Positions 15,846-23,631 of a DNA stretch of 60,905 nucleotides are shown in pieces; positions within the stretch are counted from its first letter, which is position 1; each line of letters starts with the position of its first letter. This DNA is from CAZKSN01 sp964555585 (GTDB lineage Bacteria; Bacillota_I; Bacilli_A; RF39; UBA660): contig CAZKSN010000006.1 in assembly GCA_964555585.1 (NCBI GenBank), positions 1 through 60,905 on the forward strand. Direction: 5' to 3'. The notes beneath the pieces are model-generated. The model worked only from the letters and a program-made list of their open reading frames with translations, had not been told where the DNA came from and made no database searches. Both the position numbers and the translations under genes were made by a program.

Positions 15846-16148
15846 ATGAAAGCAATATTTGTTACAGGTGGTAAACAATATATAGTATCTGAAAATGATG
15901 AATTATATATTGAAAAATTAGATAAAGAACCTAAATCAACAATAGTATTTGATGAAGTATTATATGTTGACGGCACAGTGGGAAATCCTACAGTAAAAGG
16001 TGCAAAGGTTACTGCTGAAGTAGTTAAGCATGGTAAACAGAAGAAAATTATTGTGTTTAAATATAAACCAAAAAAGAAATATAGAAAAACTCAAGGACAC
16101 AGACAACCATATACAAAAATAGTTATTAAAAAAATAGAAGTGAAGTAA
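15846..16148 (+). CDS. rplU: 50S ribosomal protein L21
   Basis: 100 residues, standard length. It starts MKAIFVTGGKQYIVSENDELYIEKL and ends with the basic KYKPKKKYRKTQGHRQPYTK signature that binds 23S rRNA. First gene of rplU-prp-rpmA; GAAGGAGG ribosome site; leader RNA upstream. Confidence 0.98.
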   Translation: MKAIFVTGGKQYIVSENDELYIEKLDKEPKSTIVFDEVLYVDGTVGNPTVKGAKVTAEVVKHGKQKKIIVFKYKPKKKYRKTQGHRQPYTKIVIKKIEVK

Positions 16149-16451
16149 ATGGTAAAAGTATTTGTTAAGAGAAATAATAATGTAATTGAAAGTATAGGAA
16201 TAAGTGGCCATGCATCATTTGACATCAAAGGAAAAGATATTGTGTGCGCTTCAGTTTCTTCTATGTTAACAGTTACAGTTAATGCTATACTTGAGTTTGA
16301 TAAAGATTCTATAAAAGTAGAAGAAAAAGAATTTAATATAACTAATTTAAAAAGAGATGAAATAACTAATAAGTTACTTGATAATTTAGTTAATCATTTT
16401 AAGGAATTAGAACTCAGATATAATAAAAATATTCAAGTTAAGGAGGAATAA
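16149..16451 (+). CDS. prp: ribosomal-processing cysteine protease Prp
   Basis: 100 residues (YsxB family). The catalytic pair is visible as His21 in ISGHASFD and Cys33 in DIVCASVSSML, matching His22/Cys34 of the Staphylococcus enzyme. Prp removes the N-terminal extension of L27 before ribosome assembly. Its ATG directly follows the rplU stop, and it lies between rplU and the rpmA gene whose product it cleaves. Confidence 0.95.
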   Translation: MVKVFVKRNNNVIESIGISGHASFDIKGKDIVCASVSSMLTVTVNAILEFDKDSIKVEEKEFNITNLKRDEITNKLLDNLVNHFKELELRYNKNIQVKEE

Positions 16452-16453
16452 CA

Positions 16454-16738
16454 ATGTTTAAGATGATATTAAATATACAATTATTTGCATCTAAAAAAGG
16501 TGTTGGATCTACAAAGAACGGTAGAGATTCTATTGGTCGTAGATTAGGCGCTAAAGCAAGTGATGGTGAAAAAGTTTCAGCTGGTTCAATAATATATCGT
16601 CAAAGAGGAACTAAAATATATCCAGGTATCAATACCGGAATGGGAAAAGATCATACTTTATTTGCAAAAATAGATGGAATAGTTAAGTACGAAAGAAAAG
16701 GAAAAGATAAAAAACAAGTGAGTGTATACTCAATATAA
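16454..16738 (+). CDS. rpmA: 50S ribosomal protein L27 with cleavable N-terminus
   Basis: 94 residues. It begins MFKMILNIQLFA + SKKGVGSTKNGRDS: the first 12 residues form the Firmicutes-type extension ending in FA, cut by Prp, so mature L27 starts at Ser13. The rest shows the L27 core RLGAKASDGE, GSIIYRQRGTKIYPG. AAGGAGG is 7 nt before the ATG. A strong terminator follows. Confidence 0.98.
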   Translation: MFKMILNIQLFASKKGVGSTKNGRDSIGRRLGAKASDGEKVSAGSIIYRQRGTKIYPGINTGMGKDHTLFAKIDGIVKYERKGKDKKQVSVYSI

Positions 16739-16762
16739 AAACACAATATTGTGTTTTTTTTA
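16737..16762 (+). terminator. terminator after rpmA
   Basis: AAAACACAAT/ATTGTGTTTT forms an uninterrupted stem followed by more T residues; it starts at the rpmA stop codon. Confidence 0.85.
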
Positions 16763-16785
16763 ATTTATGTTATAATAATGAACTT

Positions 16786-17577
16786 ATGAAATACACAAGG
16801 AAAGAATTAGAAAAAATTTATTATGAATCAAAATTTGAAGAATTAAATAGGCCAGAGTTAATGAATATTAAATCTCAATTAAATACAGTTTGCTCTAATA
16901 CTTTTTTTAATGCAGATGATTTTTCTTATTTAATTGAATTGCTTAATTACATAAAAATTGAACAATTAAATATGATTGATGAAGAATTTATCAAATTTGC
17001 AAATAAAATTGCTAATAACAAAGAATTGAAGTGGATGCAGTCAGTAAATACTATTATTACCGTTTTATTCAATGATTATAAAAATAATACAGCTGATTAT
17101 ATTATAAATCTGATTCCTTGGCTATATGATTTGGATGAATCAGATAGGGAAACATTAAAAAAATATAATATTTGTATTGCTAGCATATTAAATGCTTCAC
17201 AAAAATTTTTAAAAAATAGGCCACTAATTCCAGATTATAATTTATTATATATAGAAACAATTCATGACATTTTTAATAGATCTTCAATTTTATTTTTATC
17301 AGATATTGAAAGATATGATTATGATTATTCACTTCCAAATACAGTAATTAATTATATTATAAATAATTATGATAGATTAGAAAAATTGATAGGAATCTTT
17401 TATCTAAATGAATATACTAGAGGTAAAGATTATGGAATTTTATTAAAAAATAATATATTCATTAAATTATTATTGAATCATTTTTCGAAAAAAAGTAAAC
17501 TAGTTACTATTGAAGAATTAGAATTAAAAAAAGAATTAAAATCAAAAAGTTATGATATTGATCGTATGCTAAGATAA
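16786..17577 (+). CDS. hypothetical protein, helical, 263 aa
   Basis: No family recognised. 263 residues, rich in Asn, Ile, Leu and Lys, predicted mostly alpha-helical, soluble and without a signal peptide. The N-terminus MKYTRKELEKIYYESKFEELN is charged and amphipathic. It stands alone between two terminators. The ribosome site is poor, with only TAATAATGAACTT before the ATG, suggesting weak or nearly leaderless translation from a TATAAT-like box close by (TTATGTTATAATAATG). Confidence 0.7.
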   Translation: MKYTRKELEKIYYESKFEELNRPELMNIKSQLNTVCSNTFFNADDFSYLIELLNYIKIEQLNMIDEEFIKFANKIANNKELKWMQSVNTIITVLFNDYKNNTADYIINLIPWLYDLDESDRETLKKYNICIASILNASQKFLKNRPLIPDYNLLYIETIHDIFNRSSILFLSDIERYDYDYSLPNTVINYIINNYDRLEKLIGIFYLNEYTRGKDYGILLKNNIFIKLLLNHFSKKSKLVTIEELELKKELKSKSYDIDRMLR

Positions 17578-17589
17578 TGATAAATTTAA

Positions 17590-17617
17590 AATACAATATT
17601 TATTATTGTATTTTTTT
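17590..17617 (+). terminator. terminator after hypothetical gene
   Basis: Stem AATACAATA/TATTGTATT with a 5-nt loop and a T run. Confidence 0.75.
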
Positions 17618-17662
17618 ATTTAAATTTGTTAAAATAAAATTATAGAATATAGGAGTGATATC

Positions 17663-18433
17663 ATGGATTTTAATGATAAAGTAATTGTTATAACAGGAGC
17701 AGCCGGCGGAATAGGTAAAGAGGCAGCTAGGATGTTCGCACAAAATGGGGCAAAATTGGTTTTAGTGGATTTGAATGAACAAAGATTAATGGAAACAGTA
17801 AGAGAGCTAAATTTAACTGAAGGTAATTATATTGTTCAAGAAGCAGATGTTTCTCAGGAACTGCAAGTTGAAAGTTATGTAACTCAAGCAAAATTAAAAT
17901 TTGGAAAAATTGATGTATTTGTAAACAATGCAGGCATTGAGGGAAAGGTGCAGCCGATTGTCAATACTCTTGCTGAAGATTTGGATGCAGTCTTAAATGT
18001 AAATATTAAAGGTGTATATTTTGGTTTAAAACATGTATTAAAGGTAATGATGGAGCAAAAATATGGAAGTATAATTAATACCTCTTCAGTAGCTGGATTT
18101 ATTGGATCACCGGGTTTAGCTCCATATATAGCGTCTAAGCATGCAGTAATAGGAATTACTAAAACGGCAGCATTAGAGGCGGCAGACTTTAATATAAGAG
18201 TAAATGCAGTCTGTCCTGGTCCTGTGGACAACAGAATGATGAGAGCAATTGAAGAAAAGGCCGCTCCAGGAAATGGAGATGCGGTTAAACAAAACTTCAT
18301 TAATAGTATACCGATGAAGAGATATTCTACAAATGAAGAAGTAGCAAATTTAATTTATTTCTTGGCAAGTGGCAAGTCCAGTGGAATAACTGGAGCCGCT
18401 TACAGAATTGATGGCGGTATGGGAGCAAAATAA
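17663..18433 (+). CDS. short-chain dehydrogenase/reductase
   Basis: 256 residues of a classical SDR. Rossmann motif TGAAGGIGKEAA at about 12-23, NNAG motif at about 90, catalytic Ser in NTSSVAGF and Tyr/Lys in YIASKHA, and the C-terminal SSGITGAAYRIDGG typical of 3-oxoacyl-ACP/diketone-reductase-like members. Uses NAD(P)H; the substrate cannot be told. It is a single-gene unit with GGAGTGAT before the ATG and a terminator behind. Its codon use looks somewhat richer in G+C than the unknown genes on either side, compatible with later acquisition. Confidence 0.9.
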   Translation: MDFNDKVIVITGAAGGIGKEAARMFAQNGAKLVLVDLNEQRLMETVRELNLTEGNYIVQEADVSQELQVESYVTQAKLKFGKIDVFVNNAGIEGKVQPIVNTLAEDLDAVLNVNIKGVYFGLKHVLKVMMEQKYGSIINTSSVAGFIGSPGLAPYIASKHAVIGITKTAALEAADFNIRVNAVCPGPVDNRMMRAIEEKAAPGNGDAVKQNFINSIPMKRYSTNEEVANLIYFLASGKSSGITGAAYRIDGGMGAK

Positions 18434-18458
18434 ATCTAGATAATATCTAGATTTTTTT
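18432..18458 (+). terminator. terminator after SDR gene
   Basis: AAATCTAGAT/ATCTAGATTT stem with an AAT loop, then a T run. The last T residues overlap the -35 box of the next promoter. Confidence 0.85.
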
Positions 18459-18485
18459 GACATTTATAAAAAATTATTGTATAAT
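18457..18485 (+). promoter_or_regulatory. consensus sigma-A promoter
   Basis: TTGACA, exactly 17 bp, TATAAT: a full-consensus promoter placed against the preceding terminator and 25 bp before the ATG at 18511. Confidence 0.85.
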
Positions 18486-18510
18486 ATTTGCAAATTTTAT
18501 GGGGGATAAG

Positions 18511-19362
18511 ATGGATTCAAATATTATTAATAATAATTTTATAAAAGATAATATTCTACATCGTTTATATAGATTTCAAAGTGATTCTGACTTTTCTAGT
18601 TTTAAAATGAGTATGAAACGAATTGATGTGAATTCTGAAGGAAATTTATATTTAACTAACAATTATAAATTAAAATATGTGTATTTTTCAAAAAATTTTA
18701 TTCATCATAAATATTTTGTTTATTTAAAGCTATCTAAATTTTTAAAAGAAATAGCAAGAATTTATATTGATAAAGATTTTAATTACTTGAAATTTATTGA
18801 AGATAAATCAATTTATTATGTTATAGTAGACTTTATAGAGAATAATAAAGAAATTTTTAATTTTGATTCAATTAGACTGATATTAACAAATAGACTTTCA
18901 AATATTATATGTGATAGTTCTGTAAATCCTCAATTTCAAAATAATAGTAAGAAATTATATCTAAGATTAAATGATGTCAATATATATGATGGAGTTTATG
19001 GCATTAGTTTACTTTGGCTAAATCTCATAATTAATATGTCTTTGATATATGAAATTGGAAAAATAAATTATGAAGATATATTACTTTTTTTAGATTTAAT
19101 GAAATATAATATGCAAACGAGAATGGATGGTTATAGAAGAAAATGTCTTGATCCAACGCCATTTATAAAAGAAAATATGAACTTATTTATAAATAATAAT
19201 ATAAATTCTGAATCAAATGTCATAAGAATAAATGAATCTATTGATGAAATAATTCATAATAAATTGTATTTACCAAATTCACCTTTTGATAGAGCTTCAA
19301 TGAATGAAAGAAGTATATTGATTGATGAATACAATAAAATTAGAAAATTAATTTTAAAATGA
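18511..19362 (+). CDS. hypothetical protein, 283 aa
   Basis: Family not recognised. I place the start at ATG 18511 because GGGGGAT lies 5 nt upstream and because the in-frame TTG at 18457 would sit inside the promoter. 283 residues, Asn/Ile/Lys-rich, mixed helix and strand, no signal peptide; one hydrophobic stretch SLLWLNLIINMSLIYEI near residue 175. It is transcribed alone from a consensus promoter, suggesting appreciable expression. Confidence 0.7.
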   Translation: MDSNIINNNFIKDNILHRLYRFQSDSDFSSFKMSMKRIDVNSEGNLYLTNNYKLKYVYFSKNFIHHKYFVYLKLSKFLKEIARIYIDKDFNYLKFIEDKSIYYVIVDFIENNKEIFNFDSIRLILTNRLSNIICDSSVNPQFQNNSKKLYLRLNDVNIYDGVYGISLLWLNLIINMSLIYEIGKINYEDILLFLDLMKYNMQTRMDGYRRKCLDPTPFIKENMNLFINNNINSESNVIRINESIDEIIHNKLYLPNSPFDRASMNERSILIDEYNKIRKLILK

Positions 19363-19428
19363 GGAAGTATGAAATTTAATTGAATATCAGAAGCAGCTTA
19401 TAGAATAATGTTGTAATGAGAGAAAAAT

Positions 19429-19457
19429 AAAATCTTGAAGATTTTCAAGATTTTTTT
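19429..19457. terminator. shared bidirectional terminator
   Basis: AAAATCTTGAA/TTCAAGATTTT stem with a 4-nt loop and T runs on both strands, between two convergent genes. Confidence 0.8.
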
Positions 19458-19460
19458 ATA

Positions 19461-19757
19461 TTATTTTTCATGTTTTAATTTTGCTGAATCATTTAAATAT
19501 TCATCATATAATTCTTTTAATAGCATTAATGCTTCAAATATTTTAATGGCTGTTTCTCCTTTATGAACTAAAGCATATTCAATATCAGGACTTCCATGAT
19601 AAGCTGTATTATATGAAAAATATATACCTTCAACCCCATCAATAGTTCTTACAGAATAATTTAGATCCTTTTGAATACCAAAATTTTCTAAAAGTGCATC
19701 AATTGCTTCTTCATTTTCAATTGAAATTTGGCATTCTTTTTTTCCTGTTACTAACAT
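19461..19757 (-). CDS. hypothetical protein, 98 aa
   Basis: Not recognised. 98 residues, acidic, soluble: MLVTGKKECQISIENEEA..., a central beta-like stretch VEGIYFSYNTAYHG and a C-terminal helix AIKIFEALMLLKELYDEYL. GGGGGAA precedes the ATG on the minus strand. It lies divergently next to the hrcA operon and its upstream region abuts the CIRCE elements, so HrcA could touch its promoter as well. Confidence 0.65.
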   Translation of the reverse strand: MLVTGKKECQISIENEEAIDALLENFGIQKDLNYSVRTIDGVEGIYFSYNTAYHGSPDIEYALVHKGETAIKIFEALMLLKELYDEYLNDSAKLKHEK

Positions 19758-19833
19758 TTAATTTTCCCCCTTCATAAATAAAAATTTTCATTTATTATAT
19801 CAAAATAAAAAATTATTGTCAAAATAAAAAAAA

Positions 19834-19860
19834 TTAGCACTCATATATTGACAATGCTAG
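19834..19860 (+). promoter_or_regulatory. degenerate CIRCE operator overlapping -35
   Basis: The left half TTAGCACTC is perfect; after 9 nt the right half is CAATGCTAG, 6 of 9 positions matching GAGTGCTAA. It covers the -35 box of the hrcA promoter. Confidence 0.55.
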
Positions 19861-19876
19861 AACATAATATTATAAT
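19848..19876 (+). promoter_or_regulatory. sigma-A promoter of hrcA operon
   Basis: TTGACA, exactly 17 bp, TATAAT. It is flanked by a degenerate CIRCE over the -35 and a near-perfect CIRCE just after the -10. Confidence 0.9.
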
Positions 19877-19881
19877 GTAGA

Positions 19882-19907
19882 TAGCACTTTGATAATTTAA
19901 GTGCTAA
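19882..19907 (+). promoter_or_regulatory. CIRCE operator (HrcA binding site)
   Basis: TAGCACTT, 9-nt spacer, AAGTGCTAA: the controlling inverted repeat of chaperone expression, at the expected transcription start. HrcA bound here would repress the operon; heat or unfolded protein relieves it. AAGGAGG follows at once. Confidence 0.93.
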
Positions 19908-19920
19908 AGGAGGTAATGAT

Positions 19921-20916
19921 GTGCTTGGAACTAGACAAAAAGAATTATTAAAAGTAATAGTTGAAGAGTATATAAAAAGTGCGCATCCGATTGGAAGTAA
20001 ACTTATATGTAAGAAATTTAAATGTTCTTCAGCTACAATAAGAAATGATATGGCTATTTTAGAAAATCTTGGATATCTGGAAAAGACACATATCTCCTCC
20101 GGTAGAATTCCTTCTGAAAGTGGATATCGTTATTATGTAGATAATTTAATGGAAGCTAAAAAAATTAGTGGGGAAGATATGTTGAAACTTCAGACTATAT
20201 TTAATAACAATAAACTTACATTAAATGATGCTATTATAAAAAGCTTGGAAATAGTAAGTGACATTACAAATTATACTTCTGTGGTACTTGGAAAAGATTC
20301 CAATGATAATTATTTGCAAAAAGTAGAGGTAATTCCAATTAACAATAACAGAATAATTGCAATTGTCATTACTGACAAAGGTCATGTGGAAAGCAAGAAT
20401 ATCAATTTAGATGAAAATATTGATTCTAAAGAAGTTATGAAAACTACAGAATTATTAAATAAAATGCTGATAGGAACTCCGTTAAATGAGGTTGGTAAGA
20501 AATTAGAATTTGACATTAAACCAATCATTGGAAACTATGTGAAAAATTATGAAGTACTATATAATGCATTTTATGAGGCTTTGAGCAATTTCTCTGCTGA
20601 TAAGGATGTACATTTCAGTGGTAAGGCTAATATATTAAAACAACCGGAATTCAATACTGTCGATAATATTAAAAGTATTATAAGTAAATTTGAAAGCGAA
20701 GATATAGTGAGTAAAATTGAAGGTACAGATGATGAGGTTAAGGTATATATTGGAAAAGACAGTGAATTTGACGACAATGTTACTATTGTTAAAACAAAGT
20801 ATAAAACAAAGGATAAAGAAGGTACTATAGCCATAATAGGACCGAAACGCATGCAGTATGAAAGAGTGGTAACTATGTTGGAATATATAAAAGATAATAT
20901 TGAAAGACATTATTAA
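19921..20916 (+). CDS. hrcA: heat-inducible transcription repressor HrcA
   Basis: 331 residues, GTG start with GGAGG 7 nt upstream. N-terminal winged helix (MLGTRQKELLKVIVEEYIK..., SSATIRNDMAILENLGYL, SSGRIPSESGYRYYVD) and the C-terminal GAF-like dimerisation region ending with GPKRMQYERVVTMLEYI. It binds the CIRCE elements in its own promoter, making the hrcA-grpE-orf-dnaK-pepF-dnaJ operon autoregulated. Confidence 0.97.
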   Translation: MLGTRQKELLKVIVEEYIKSAHPIGSKLICKKFKCSSATIRNDMAILENLGYLEKTHISSGRIPSESGYRYYVDNLMEAKKISGEDMLKLQTIFNNNKLTLNDAIIKSLEIVSDITNYTSVVLGKDSNDNYLQKVEVIPINNNRIIAIVITDKGHVESKNINLDENIDSKEVMKTTELLNKMLIGTPLNEVGKKLEFDIKPIIGNYVKNYEVLYNAFYEALSNFSADKDVHFSGKANILKQPEFNTVDNIKSIISKFESEDIVSKIEGTDDEVKVYIGKDSEFDDNVTIVKTKYKTKDKEGTIAIIGPKRMQYERVVTMLEYIKDNIERHY

Positions 20917-20929
20917 TGAGGTGAATTTA

Positions 20930-21430
20930 TTGAAAGACAAAGAACATAAAAATAAAAATGGTAAATCTAAAGATTCAAAAATTATTGAAGATTTAATAAT
21001 TAAAAATAAGGAACTTGAAGATAAGTGCTTAAGAATTCAAGCTGAATTTCAAAATTATATGAACAGGAGTATTATTGAACAGAGAGATTTGTTTAAGTAC
21101 GAGGGCGAGGAATTAATTAAAAGATTTTTATCCATTGTTGATAATTTTGAAAGAGCAATAAAGATGGATGATAATGACTTGTCTGATGAGGTTAGTAAAT
21201 TTCTAAGTGGATTTAAAATGATTTATGGGAATATGATTTCTATATTTGAAGAATATGAAATAAAAGAAATAGACTGCTTAGGAAAAGAATTTGATCCAAA
21301 TATTGCAGATGCTGTAATGGTGGAGGAAGATAAAAATAAACCTAGCGGTGTTGTGCTTGAAGTACTTACTAAAGGTTATAAATATAAAGATAAAGTAATT
21401 AGACCTGCAATGGTTAAGGTGAATAAATGA
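20930..21430 (+). CDS. grpE: nucleotide exchange factor GrpE
   Basis: 166 residues from TTG 20930, chosen because GAGGTG lies just upstream; the TTG at 20900 would lie inside hrcA. A charged N-terminal coil is followed by the GrpE core RIQAEFQNYMNRS, FLSIVDNFERAI and the C-terminal beta domain ending YKYKDKVIRPAMVKVNK. It releases ADP from DnaK. The stop overlaps the next small gene (ATGA). Confidence 0.95.
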   Translation: MKDKEHKNKNGKSKDSKIIEDLIIKNKELEDKCLRIQAEFQNYMNRSIIEQRDLFKYEGEELIKRFLSIVDNFERAIKMDDNDLSDEVSKFLSGFKMIYGNMISIFEEYEIKEIDCLGKEFDPNIADAVMVEEDKNKPSGVVLEVLTKGYKYKDKVIRPAMVKVNK

Positions 21431-21750
21431 AAAAAGCAGAAAGTCTAGTATCAAGTTTATTGTTAATATCGGCATTATATGGTAATAATGATTATAATAC
21501 TAGTTTTTCAAGTGAAGATTTAAAATATATGATGGATATGGATGTTAACAACTGTCAATTTGAAGTATATATGATGCTATTATTGCTAATGGAATGGTAT
21601 GATGAGGAAGAATTAATCTGGATCATAGACAATTTGGATCTTGATTCATATAGAAAATTGACAAAACAACAGCAAGAATATGTACAGAAAGATGCTAAGA
21701 ATATATTGGCATTAAGAAAGGAAAGGATAAATAATGAGTATAGTGAATAA
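21427..21750 (+). CDS. unknown small acidic protein inside the dnaK operon
   Basis: 107 residues. It starts at the ATGA overlap with the grpE stop, has AAGGTG as ribosome site and overlaps dnaK by 17 bp, so it is tightly embedded. The sequence is acidic with a Met/Leu-rich stretch YMMLLLLMEW at about 48-57 followed by YDEEELIWIIDNLDLD and a charged C-terminal helix; no signal peptide. I recognise no family. Its place suggests a chaperone-linked role (co-factor, adaptor), which is inference only. Confidence 0.7.
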   Translation: MKKAESLVSSLLLISALYGNNDYNTSFSSEDLKYMMDMDVNNCQFEVYMMLLLLMEWYDEEELIWIIDNLDLDSYRKLTKQQQEYVQKDAKNILALRKERINNEYSE

Positions 21751-23575
21751 AGTAATAGGAATAGACTTAGGAACAACTAATAGTTGTGTAAGTGTATTAG
21801 AAGGTGGAGTTGCTAAGGTAATTCCAAACTCTGAAGGAAACAGAACTACTCCTTCAGTAGTATCATTTAAAAATGGAGAAGTTAGAGTTGGAGATGTTGC
21901 AAAACGTGAAGCTCAAATTTCTACAGATGTAATCAGTTCAATAAAAAGACTGATGGGAACCAAGGAAAAAGTTAAGGCTGCAGGAAAAGAATACACACCT
22001 GAAGAAATAAGCGCAAAAATCTTAATGAGTTTAAAGAAGGATGCAGAAGGATATTTGGGCGGAGAAGTTAAGAAGGCTGTTATCACAGTACCGGCTTACT
22101 TCAATGATGCACAACGTCAGGCTACCAAGAATGCAGGAAAAATTGCAGGGCTTGAAGTTGAAAGAATTATAAATGAACCGACTGCGGCTGCGCTTGCTTA
22201 TGGACTTGATAAACAAGATAAAAATCATACAATTTTAGTTTATGACTTAGGTGGAGGTACATTTGATGTATCTGTGCTTGAACTTGGAGATGGAGTATTT
22301 GAAGTTAAGTCCACAAGTGGTAATAACCATTTAGGTGGAGATGACTTTGACAATAAGATTATTGATTATTTAGTAAGTGAATTTAAGAAAGATAACGGTA
22401 TTGATCTATCTAAGGATAAATTGTCAATGCAAAGACTTAAAGAAGGAGCTGAAAAAGCTAAGAAAGATTTAAGTAACGTACTTACAACTCAAATTAGCTT
22501 ACCATTTATAACTCAGGGAGAAAATGGACCTCTTCACTTGGAAGTTTCATTATCCAGAGCTAAATTTGAAGATCTTGTTAGAGATTTAGTTGAATCAACC
22601 AGAAAACCTGTTAGAGATGCTTTAAAGGAAGCAAAATTAGATAAAAGCGGAATTGATAAAGTATTACTTGTTGGAGGTTCAACACGTATACCTATGGTAC
22701 AGGAATTAGTTAAGGAAGAACTTGGAAAAGAACCATCTAAAGAAGTAAATCCAGATGAAGTTGTTTCAATGGGAGCAGCTATTCAAGGTGGAGTACTTAC
22801 TGGAGAGGTTGATGATTTAGTACTTTTGGATGTTACACCACTTAGTTTAGGTATTGAAACTTTAGGTAATGTTATGACTGTTTTAATTCCTAGAAATACA
22901 ACAATTCCAACAACTAAGTCACAAGTATTTTCAACTGCAGCAGATAATCAGCCGGCCGTTGATATACATGTTCTTCAAGGTGAAAGACCTATGGCTACTG
23001 ATAATAAAACTCTTGGAAGATTTCAGCTTACAAATATACCACCAGCACCTAGAGGTGTACCACAAATTGAAGTATCTTTTGATATAGATGCCAATGGTAT
23101 TGTTAATGTTAAAGCTAAAGATTTGGGAACAAACAAGGAACAGGCAATAACAATCACTTCAAGTACAAATCTGTCAGATGAGGAAATTGATAAGATGGTA
23201 AAGGAAGCTGAAGCTAATAAAGAGGCAGATGAAAAGAAAAAAGCAGAAGTGGAAGTAAGAAATGAAGCAGAACAACTGGTATTTACAACTGAAAAGGCAG
23301 TAAAAGATTTAGGCGAAAAGGTTAAAGCTGATGAAAAGAAGGAAATAGAAGCTTTAATTGAAGAAGTAAAAAAAGCTTTGGAAGGTTCTGACATTGAAGC
23401 AATTAAAACTTCAAAAGAAAAACTTCAAGAGAAGGCTATGAATCTGTCTGCCAGAGTATATGAGGAAATAAACAAACAATCTGCTGAAAAGGCTAATACT
23501 AATCAAGAATCAACTGAAGAGGAAAATTCCGACAGTAAAGTAAAAGATGCTGATTACGAAGAAAGTAACAAATAA
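21734..23575 (+). CDS. dnaK: molecular chaperone DnaK (Hsp70)
   Basis: 613 residues with ATPase motifs GIDLGTTNSC, DLGGGTFDVSVL and VGGSTRIPMVQ, the linker VLLLDVTPLSLGIE-like segment (VDDLVLLDVTPLSLG), and the substrate domain with VLQGERPMA. The C-terminal lid is present and ends with an acidic tail. It folds and protects proteins with DnaJ and GrpE. AAAGGA precedes the ATG. Confidence 0.99.
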   Translation: MSIVNKVIGIDLGTTNSCVSVLEGGVAKVIPNSEGNRTTPSVVSFKNGEVRVGDVAKREAQISTDVISSIKRLMGTKEKVKAAGKEYTPEEISAKILMSLKKDAEGYLGGEVKKAVITVPAYFNDAQRQATKNAGKIAGLEVERIINEPTAAALAYGLDKQDKNHTILVYDLGGGTFDVSVLELGDGVFEVKSTSGNNHLGGDDFDNKIIDYLVSEFKKDNGIDLSKDKLSMQRLKEGAEKAKKDLSNVLTTQISLPFITQGENGPLHLEVSLSRAKFEDLVRDLVESTRKPVRDALKEAKLDKSGIDKVLLVGGSTRIPMVQELVKEELGKEPSKEVNPDEVVSMGAAIQGGVLTGEVDDLVLLDVTPLSLGIETLGNVMTVLIPRNTTIPTTKSQVFSTAADNQPAVDIHVLQGERPMATDNKTLGRFQLTNIPPAPRGVPQIEVSFDIDANGIVNVKAKDLGTNKEQAITITSSTNLSDEEIDKMVKEAEANKEADEKKKAEVEVRNEAEQLVFTTEKAVKDLGEKVKADEKKEIEALIEEVKKALEGSDIEAIKTSKEKLQEKAMNLSARVYEEINKQSAEKANTNQESTEEENSDSKVKDADYEESNK

Positions 23576-23582
23576 AAATTTT

Positions 23583-23610
23583 AGACCCTAGAGTTTTACT
23601 CTAGGTGTCT
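23583..23610 (+). promoter_or_regulatory. strong stem-loop between dnaK and pepF
   Basis: AGAC-CCTAGAGT paired with ACTCTAGG-TGTCT, 8 perfect central pairs with flanking pairs, but no following T run. More likely an mRNA stabiliser/processing site or attenuator than a terminator; it would protect the 3' end of upstream hrcA-dnaK messages. Confidence 0.6.
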
Positions 23611-23631
23611 ATTAAATTAAAGGATATTGAA

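Noticed and set aside
17884..18300. Minus-strand open frame opposite the SDR gene
   Set aside because: Shadow of the SDR coding strand; no start signal or family.
23023..23394. Ser/Phe-rich minus-strand frame opposite dnaK
   Set aside because: Low-complexity mirror of the Lys/Glu-rich DnaK lid; no ribosome site.
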